Part shown: piece after piece, positions 1 to 4,168 of the stretch
How the letters are laid out: each line of letters starts with the position of its first letter
Position numbering within the stretch: position 1 is the first letter of the stretch
DNA from: an uncultured Collinsella sp.
GTDB taxonomy: Bacteria > Actinomycetota > Coriobacteriia > Coriobacteriales > Coriobacteriaceae
Length of the DNA stretch: 5,314 nt
Assembly: GCA_900544425.1 (NCBI GenBank)
Contig: UQUX01000119.1
Coordinates: 1-5,314, forward strand
Direction of reading: 5' to 3'
Position numbers and translations under genes: made by a program
Notes under the pieces: generated by a model
What the model was told of the DNA's origin: nothing
What the model saw: the letters and a program-made list of their open reading frames with translations, nothing else
The model's database searches: none

Positions 1-29
1 CCGCCCACATCGAACTTATCTTGAGCCAT
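1..29 (-). CDS. N-terminal fragment of a probable HMA-domain metal protein (copper P-type ATPase or copper chaperone)
   Basis: Only nine whole codons lie in the window; the gene runs off the left edge. The ATG at 27-29 reads MAQDKFDVG and the next codon begins GG, so it is glycine. It is preceded on the minus strand by a strong Shine-Dalgarno sequence, AAAGGAG, about five bases upstream, so the start is convincing. The pattern K-F-D-V-x-G is how many HMA domains begin, just before the metal-binding GMTCxxC loop. Such domains open copper-exporting P1B ATPases (CopA) and form copper chaperones (CopZ). The CsoR-like operator in the promoter points independently to copper or a related metal. The metal-binding cysteines are outside the window, so the identity is inferred and CopA cannot be told from CopZ. 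The existence of the gene is much surer than its function. Confidence 0.5.
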
Positions 30-76
30 GGCTTCTCCTTTCTGTGGCGTAGTGTCGGAAATGTTAACCATCCGAT

Positions 77-107
77 ACTATACACCCATACCCCCTGGGG
101 GTGTCCA
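77..107 (-). promoter_or_regulatory. Probable promoter of the metal-protein gene
   Basis: On the minus strand there is a -10 box TATAGT (77-82, five of six consensus bases) and a -35-like TGGACA (102-107). The 19-base spacer is longer than the usual 17. Transcription would start near position 70, giving a leader of about 40 bases before the ATG at 29. The spacer contains the GC-rich palindrome listed separately, so the promoter appears to be regulated. Long spacers are also typical of MerR-type activation. Confidence 0.5.
88..104. promoter_or_regulatory. CsoR-like metal-responsive operator
   Basis: ATACCCCCTGGGGGTGT is a palindrome with one mismatch around a central T at 96; its core, ACCCCCTGGGGGT (90-102), is perfect. 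CsoR/RcnR-family repressors bind sites of the form ATACCC...GGGTAT with G/C tracts, and they release copper-efflux genes when they bind Cu(I). The site fills the spacer of the minus-strand promoter, where a bound repressor would block RNA polymerase. A MerR-type site is an alternative because of the 19-base spacer, but the G/C-tract sequence fits CsoR better. The regulator gene itself is not visible here. Confidence 0.5.
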
Positions 108-181
108 GTGGAGATTGAAATGTATGACATTCTGGTATTGGTCGAGGTGATAGCCAGGTCGGCGGACCGTAGCCGGTCTAA

Positions 182-240
182 TGTCTCAATCTGTAACAAC
201 TAGACCCGTTTTTGTCGAGTAACTGTTACAGATCGAGACA
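182..240. repeat. 59-bp palindromic element, copy 1
   Basis: The outer arms are TGTCTCAATCTGTAACA (182-198) and TGTTACAGATCGAGACA (224-240), complementary except for one position. Pairing extends three bases further out, to 179 and 243. Inside, ACTAGAC (199-205) pairs with GTCGAGT (214-220) with one mismatch, enclosing CCGTTTTT. The whole could fold as one long hairpin with a three-base bulge. It is the best-paired of the four copies and lies in non-coding DNA between two minus-strand genes. Confidence 0.85.
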
Positions 241-261
241 TTACATCGAGCCACAACTTAA

Positions 262-320
262 CGTCTCAACCTGTAACGCCTAAGGACCGTTTTTCCTGCT
301 AGATGTTACAGATCGAGACA
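262..320. repeat. 59-bp palindromic element, copy 2
   Basis: This is the same architecture and exact length as copy 1, starting 80 bp later. The left arm begins CGTCTCAACCTGTAAC (262-277) and the right arm ends GTTACAGATCGAGACA (305-320), with three mismatches between them. The inner stem differs from copy 1: AGGA (283-286) pairs with TCCT (294-297), and CTA (280-282) can pair with TAG (300-302). The G-plus-T-run motif (289-294) is kept. A 21-bp unrelated spacer separates it from copy 1. Confidence 0.85.
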
Positions 321-342
321 AACCGTCCGCGGTCAACTCAAA

Positions 343-401
343 TGTCTTGATTTGTAACATCTAGAGAGGTTTTTGACCCCTTACTGTTACAGATCGAGAC
401 A
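343..401. repeat. 59-bp palindromic element, copy 3
   Basis: The outer arms are TGTCTTGATTTGTAACA (343-359) and TGTTACAGATCGAGACA (385-401), with two mismatches. The right arm is identical to that of copy 1 over 17 bp. The centre holds GGTTTTT (368-374), and AGAGAGG can pair imperfectly with CCCCTT around it. It starts 81 bp after copy 2, across a 22-bp spacer. It lies just beyond the hairpin that follows the kinase stop codon. Confidence 0.85.
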
Positions 402-402
402 A

Positions 403-430
403 TTGCCGGGGAGGGGTCCCGTCACGGCAA
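403..430 (-). terminator. Possible terminator of the kinase gene
   Basis: Read on the minus strand, 12 bases after the kinase stop codon, TTGCCG (425-430) pairs with CGGCAA (403-408). Inside this, GGGA pairs with TCCC around CCCC, leaving a four-base bulge. The stem is GC-rich, but the tail beyond it (TTGTCTCG) is only weakly T-rich, so intrinsic termination is plausible rather than certain. The neighbouring 59-bp hairpins may add to the effect. Confidence 0.4.
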
Positions 431-442
431 GACGCCCGCCGC

Positions 443-2527
443 CTAGATACAGAACCCGGGGATCACACAGGTTAGCTTGCTTGGCTTTTCCGCAGGCGTT
501 GCGTACGTAAAGACGTCGCCGTCGTGCCCCACGCGGTTCATATAGAGCGTGCCTTCGCTCTCCGATGTGTCGGGGCTCACCGTGCGCTCCCACCAACAGG
601 TGTCCTTGCCCTTCCACTGGCGGACCATCGTCTCGTTCGTGGAATACGGGCTCACCTTGAGCTCGCGGAAGAGCTGATACTCCCTGCCCTCGCCGTTGTA
701 GATGTCTGCCAGGTAGTGATAGCCCTCGGTAAACGAATCGGGCGGTTGCGTACCGCACAGCTCGACCATGGCGGGCAGCCAAAGGGTTGCGGGCAACTCG
801 CTCAGGCACGATGCGCTGTTGGCGGCGCCCACATTGTTCGAGACCTTCTTGACCCCTTTAATGAGTGCGCGCAACTCGTTGGGCAGCAGCTTAAGGCCGT
901 CGCCGTTGAGCCATTCCCGCAGCTCGCAATCTGCCCAGCCGGCGCTCGGCGGTTCAGCCGCAGCGTTGCGCTCGGCAATACCCGCGTCGAACATAAACGT
1001 TAGTCCGGCCTTGCCCGTCCCGTCCAGAAGCTCATCGTGGCGGATGCCCACAAGCTGCGCGCCAACCTGCAGCCCGTTGGTGAGCGTGACACGCTTGGTA
1101 CACGGATAGGGGATATGCCCATCGGCATCGAGCAGATGATAGCGCCTGGCAATCTCGCGTGCCTCGCTACGGGTCTCGGTGGCCTTAATCTTGAGCGAAA
1201 TCTCCTGCAGCTGATCCCAAGTGTAGTCGTCAAGTGAACTGCGGATGCCGTCCAGGTAGTCGGGGATGCCAAAGCCATGGGTTGCCGCCCCGATAACGCC
1301 TAGCCCCGCAACGGCTGCGACAACGCCACCGATAATAAAGCGGCGGCGGGTCATGGCATCGTGCCGGGCCTGCTCCAGGATCTCTCTCGCGCGCTCGCCG
1401 GCGACGTCGACCTTAAGGTGCGTACCGGAGTCGATGTCAATTGCGGTGTCACTGCCCGCGCCCTCGCGGCCCTCGGATTCGGCATCGGTGAGGTATGCCG
1501 AGAGCACCTCGAGCATCTGCTGTTCGGTGGGACGATCACGCTGCTCGACTGAGATGCCTTTCATGATGATTTGGACGAGCGCCTCGTCGTCACTGCATCG
1601 CGGCTCGAGCGGCGCCGGCTTGGTCTTGGTCTTTATGAGGTAGAACGAACCGGTTGCCGCGGCACCCGTCGACTCCACATCGAACGGTTTGCGACCGCTG
1701 TAGAGCTGGTACAGAATGCTCGAAAGCGCGTAGACATCGATTGCGGGCGAGCGGCGAAGGGCCGCGATGCCTTCGATATCCTGCGTGAGCATCTCGGGCG
1801 CGGCGTATGCGGGCGTGGCAAAGCGCCAGATGTCGGCGCGCCGGGTGATCGTGTCATCGCCGAGGGCCATGGTCGCGGAGCCCATGTCGATGAGGCAGGG
1901 GTCAAAGGAGCAATCGACGATCTGCTGCTCGAGCGTTCGACTGGTGGTACGGAACATGATATTGGCGGGCGACAGGTCGCGATGGACGACCGGATTTACG
2001 AGTCCCTGGGTCATCAGGAGTGCGCGAAGCACGGCGTTTCCAACGGCGGCCACCATCTGGGTGGTTAGCCCGCCCGAGGCATCGTGCGGAAGCAAGGGCA
2101 GCGCCTGCTTGAGCGAGGTGCCCTCGACCCACTCCATGAGGATGAGCGGGTCGTCCTCGCACGATCCATAGCCATAGACGCGCGGAAATCCGCGCAGGTG
2201 CGAGACAGTGCACAGATGACGGTACTCCTCGAACAGCGCGGCGGTATTGGCCAGGTGCGCAGCCGCTTGCTCGGCGGAGCGGTCGGGGGCTTGGCCGGAA
2301 AGGATGGCATTGTCCTTGAGTAGCTTGACGGCAAAGACCTCGCCGCTCGTGTTGGTCGCGCGCAGCACGTGCCCGATGTTGCCGTTGTTGCGGTGGGCCG
2401 TCTGGAGAATAAGCGTCATAAACCGACGCTTGGCGTCGTCCTCGGCGCTGGGGTCGACCGCCACGGCGGTATCGAACGTATCGAGACGGACGAGTTTGTC
2501 GCCATAGGCGCTATCGGTAGTATCCAT
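443..2527 (-). CDS. Membrane-anchored Ser/Thr protein kinase with C-terminal DUF6273-like domain
   Basis: This 694-residue protein is a Hanks-type (PknB-like) kinase. Visible motifs are a GNIG loop (49-52), the FAVK lysine (K68), an alpha-C glutamate at E100/E101, catalytic HRDLSPAN (182-189, D184 and N189), DMG in place of DFG (214-216), an APE motif (243-245) and D264 of the F helix. All catalytic residues are present, so it should be active. An acidic linker leads to a single membrane segment (about 397-415) opening with TRRRFI. After it come a YTWDQLQEIS segment (435-444) and a region (about 480-694) resembling DUF6273, with WADCELREWLN and the typical ending PGFCI. The kinase would be cytoplasmic and the C-terminus outside, perhaps sensing a ligand; that role is inferred. 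The start at 2527 was chosen because AAAGGA lies five bases upstream; an in-frame start at 2614 lacks this support and would run through the upstream hairpin. The FHA gene upstream is a likely partner. Confidence 0.9.
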   Translation of the reverse strand: MDTTDSAYGDKLVRLDTFDTAVAVDPSAEDDAKRRFMTLILQTAHRNNGNIGHVLRATNTSGEVFAVKLLKDNAILSGQAPDRSAEQAAAHLANTAALFEEYRHLCTVSHLRGFPRVYGYGSCEDDPLILMEWVEGTSLKQALPLLPHDASGGLTTQMVAAVGNAVLRALLMTQGLVNPVVHRDLSPANIMFRTTSRTLEQQIVDCSFDPCLIDMGSATMALGDDTITRRADIWRFATPAYAAPEMLTQDIEGIAALRRSPAIDVYALSSILYQLYSGRKPFDVESTGAAATGSFYLIKTKTKPAPLEPRCSDDEALVQIIMKGISVEQRDRPTEQQMLEVLSAYLTDAESEGREGAGSDTAIDIDSGTHLKVDVAGERAREILEQARHDAMTRRRFIIGGVVAAVAGLGVIGAATHGFGIPDYLDGIRSSLDDYTWDQLQEISLKIKATETRSEAREIARRYHLLDADGHIPYPCTKRVTLTNGLQVGAQLVGIRHDELLDGTGKAGLTFMFDAGIAERNAAAEPPSAGWADCELREWLNGDGLKLLPNELRALIKGVKKVSNNVGAANSASCLSELPATLWLPAMVELCGTQPPDSFTEGYHYLADIYNGEGREYQLFRELKVSPYSTNETMVRQWKGKDTCWWERTVSPDTSESEGTLYMNRVGHDGDVFTYATPAEKPSKLTCVIPGFCI

Positions 2528-2569
2528 GGCGTTCCTTTGTCTGGCATGGGTTGCCGCACGTTTACGCGA

Positions 2570-2610
2570 GCAGTGCGGATATCGGTAAAGTACCATGATA
2601 GCCGCACTGC
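2570..2610. promoter_or_regulatory. Long inverted repeat upstream of the kinase gene (operator or leader hairpin)
   Basis: GCAGTGCGGATATC (2570-2583) and GATAGCCGCACTGC (2597-2610) are complementary at 13 of 14 positions. Inside them GGTA (2584-2587) pairs with TACC (2591-2594) around a three-base loop, with only AT (2595-2596) unpaired. A weak minus-strand -10-like TATACG sits just upstream (2615-2620), so transcription would begin at about the hairpin's edge. That suits a repressor operator or a structured 5' leader, about 45 bases from the start codon. No T run follows on either strand, so it is unlikely to be an intrinsic terminator. Confidence 0.5.
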
Positions 2611-2661
2611 CCACGTATACCGCTGAGCATTGTCGTTTACGATACAGAAGGTAGAAGACGA

Positions 2662-2682
2662 AAGACGGACGGCGACCGTCTT
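2662..2682 (-). terminator. Possible terminator or attenuator after the FHA gene
   Basis: AAGACGG (2662-2668) pairs perfectly with CCGTCTT (2676-2682) around a seven-base loop, starting 16 bases after the FHA stop codon on the minus strand. The tail beyond it is pyrimidine-rich (TCGTCTTCTACCTTCT) but has no clean T run. An alternative pairing using GAAGACG (2654-2660) also exists. It could end FHA transcription or only reduce read-through into the kinase gene. Confidence 0.4.
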
Positions 2683-2698
2683 CCGATCGCTGTCCGTG

Positions 2699-3661
2699 CT
2701 AGTCCACAATGACAAGGAATGTCGTGTAGAGACCCAGATGGAGCCTGTCGCTGTTGGCGATTTCCACGGGGGGATAGACTTTGCCGGGTTCGCGTTGGTC
2801 GCGCGGCGGCTCAATCACAATATCGCCGTCGCCCGCGCCCGATTCGAGCACTGTGCCGTTGGTCGATCCAAGGCCCTGGGCGTACCAGTGCTCACCCTCG
2901 AGCCAAATGCGAAGATGCTCGCGCGAGGCGTCGGCGCCTACATCGGTGATGCTGGGCGAGGTTTTGGGCAAAGAACCAATCACGGTGCCGCGCGGATCGC
3001 GTGTGAGGGGATGGATTTGCATGTCGGCGCAGTTGTCGGCATGGGTTCTGAGCAGACCGAGGTTGGGAGCGACGGTGTGCGGCTGCTCCAGGCTGCTCAT
3101 AAAGCCGCGTCCGACGGTAGTTTCGGTGGTGCCAAAGTGCCCGCCCGTCTTGCTGGCGCAAAAGCGCTCGACGGTGGTCACGCCCTGAACGGGATCGGCG
3201 AGCGCCCCCGTTGCCACAAAGAGCATAAGGTAAAGCGTGCTTTTCTCGCGCACGGCATTGCCGTCAAAGTTGTCGATGCGATTGAGGGCATTTGCATATA
3301 GGCGGCTGTCCAGCTTGTAGCTGGCGAGAGCCGACATCATTTCGTTGGCGGCCGGACCGCGATAGTGCTCGGCGATTGCCCGATAGGCGGACTCGCCGCC
3401 GCCGAGCTTGCTGCAGATTGCCGAGGAAAGGTTGAGCGTGGTGACGGTAAAGTCGCTGTAGATGGAGGGCGCGCACTGGTCAGGCTTGCGATGGACGATG
3501 TAACGGGTGAGATACGAGCGGTTGGAAGAGCATTTCTCGAGCAGGGTACTGCCGAGATAAGAGTTTCCATTGATGAGCATTCGGGCGATCTCGAGATGTT
3601 TAAGACCGCCGAACGAGCGAATATCGTTATAGAGGACCGAGCAAGGCGTCTCTGCTGCCAC
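2699..3661 (-). CDS. FHA-domain protein with an unrecognised N-terminal region
   Basis: This is a 320-residue soluble protein. FHA domains bind phosphothreonine peptides and often work with Hanks-type kinases such as the one encoded next on this strand. The domain spans about 225-320: a TVIG strand (226-229), SREH (246-249), GLGSTNGT (263-270), then an insert and the closing strands LHLGLYTTFLVIVD. Serine (S230) stands where the conserved phosphate-binding arginine normally follows the IG, so binding may be weak or altered; K233 might compensate. I do not recognise residues 1-220. They look mainly helical, with several cysteines and no signal peptide or clear membrane segment. The start is GTG at 3661: a perfect AAGGAGG (3667-3673) lies five bases upstream. 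An in-frame TTG at 3691 would place that ribosome site inside the gene and is rejected. The gene is probably transcribed with, or coordinately with, the kinase gene 171 bp downstream. Confidence 0.85.
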   Translation of the reverse strand: MAAETPCSVLYNDIRSFGGLKHLEIARMLINGNSYLGSTLLEKCSSNRSYLTRYIVHRKPDQCAPSIYSDFTVTTLNLSSAICSKLGGGESAYRAIAEHYRGPAANEMMSALASYKLDSRLYANALNRIDNFDGNAVREKSTLYLMLFVATGALADPVQGVTTVERFCASKTGGHFGTTETTVGRGFMSSLEQPHTVAPNLGLLRTHADNCADMQIHPLTRDPRGTVIGSLPKTSPSITDVGADASREHLRIWLEGEHWYAQGLGSTNGTVLESGAGDGDIVIEPPRDQREPGKVYPPVEIANSDRLHLGLYTTFLVIVD

Positions 3662-3666
3662 GGATA

Positions 3667-3673
3667 CCTCCTT
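3667..3673 (-). promoter_or_regulatory. Ribosome binding site that sets the FHA gene start
   Basis: AAGGAGG on the minus strand is a full match to the anti-Shine-Dalgarno core, five bases before GTG (3659-3661). It decides for the GTG start over the longer TTG reading from 3691. Confidence 0.8.
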
Positions 3674-3768
3674 TGATTGCTTCCTAGCCAATATGGCGAT
3701 AGGAATTAATGGCCCCCGGTGGGCGACGTATTAAATGGCTGCGCAATATATAGCGTAACCAAAGCAAC

Positions 3769-3774
3769 ATTATA
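3769..3774 (-). promoter_or_regulatory. Probable -10 box of the FHA gene promoter
   Basis: A perfect TATAAT lies on the minus strand, about 110 bases before the GTG start. The region 17 bases further upstream (CTGCAA) is a poor -35 match, so the promoter may be weak or need an activator. Transcription would start near 3762 with a leader of about 100 bases. A second AT-rich TATATT (3745-3750) is a less likely alternative. Confidence 0.5.
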
Positions 3775-3839
3775 GGCCACATGTTCGAAATTGCAGGAAG
3801 ACCGAGAGATTTTGGTTGGACTGAACGGAAATCCCCCTC

Positions 3840-3898
3840 TGTCTTGTTCTATAACATTTGGACCCGGTTTTGCCCTGCATCTGTTACAGATTGACACA
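3840..3898. repeat. 59-bp palindromic element, copy 4 (diverged)
   Basis: TGTCTTGTTCTATAACA (3840-3856) and TGTTACAGATTGACACA (3882-3898) match the arms of the elements at 182-401. The unit length is the same 59 bp and the central GACCCGGTTTTG is similar. The two arms disagree at five positions and the inner stem is mostly lost, so this copy is decaying. It lies about 3.5 kb from the others, between the divergent FHA and helicase genes. Confidence 0.75.
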
Positions 3899-4168
3899 AT
3901 CGGCCAGGCCCACCTCGTCCGCCTCGTCATCTGTGGTTTACGTGGGGGCATACGGAGTACGGGTATACTAACCGGCGGCGAATCTGCTCCATCGCTTAGA
4001 GCTGCTGCGTCTGGACGGCGCGTGATAGGGCTGCCAAAGCGATCGCCAGCGTGCTGAGCAACGTCCTCTCTGTGCGCACCTGTTTTTGTATGTATTAGCG
4101 CACTACCAAGCACGCCCGCGCGGCCGCATGCCGCGCTCATGACGCGTGCAGATAAGGAACAACAACAT
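3899..4168 (+). promoter_or_regulatory. Upstream region and probable leader of the helicase gene
   Basis: I see no convincing gene in these 270 bases. A -10-like TATACT (3964-3969) is the best plus-strand promoter candidate, but the nearest -35-like TTTACG leaves a 21-base spacer. If it is used, the leader is about 190 bases, in keeping with the long regulated leaders known for some RNA helicase genes. GTGCGC (4072-4077) can pair with GCGCAC (4098-4103) around a T-rich 20-base loop, and a stronger hairpin follows at 4118-4136. The ribosome site AAGGA (4154-4158) lies ten bases from the ATG. Confidence 0.3.
4118..4136 (+). promoter_or_regulatory. GC-rich hairpin in the helicase leader
   Basis: GCGCGGC (4118-4124) pairs perfectly with GCCGCGC (4130-4136) around the five-base loop CGCAT. 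It ends 17 bases before the AAGGA ribosome site and has no T run after it, so it is more likely a leader structure affecting translation or RNA stability than a terminator. Control by the helicase of its own mRNA is possible but is only inference. Confidence 0.4.

Noticed and set aside
21..203. Plus-strand 60-codon frame at the left end
   Set aside because: It has no good ribosome site, runs through the metal-gene promoter and operator and into the first 59-bp element, and shows no known similarity.
182..401. CRISPR array suggested by evenly spaced repeats
   Set aside because: The repeated unit is a 59-bp long-range palindrome with a variable centre, not a 23-47 bp direct repeat. There are only three units, the spacers are 21-22 bp, and there are no cas genes nearby. 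A stand-alone fourth copy also argues against it.
387..809. Second minus-strand frame of 140 codons inside the kinase gene's 3' part
   Set aside because: It is an out-of-frame shadow with Arg/Gly-rich composition, while the main frame there encodes recognisable DUF6273-like sequence.
2630..3301. Plus-strand open frame of 223 codons opposite the FHA gene
   Set aside because: It overlaps a gene with clear FHA motifs and a perfect ribosome site, has no recognisable domain, and is explained by GC-rich codon bias on the opposite strand.
4072..4089. GTGCGCAC followed by TTTTT as an intrinsic terminator
   Set aside because: The palindrome leaves no room for a loop, no upstream plus-strand gene needs terminating there, and the T run is only five bases.
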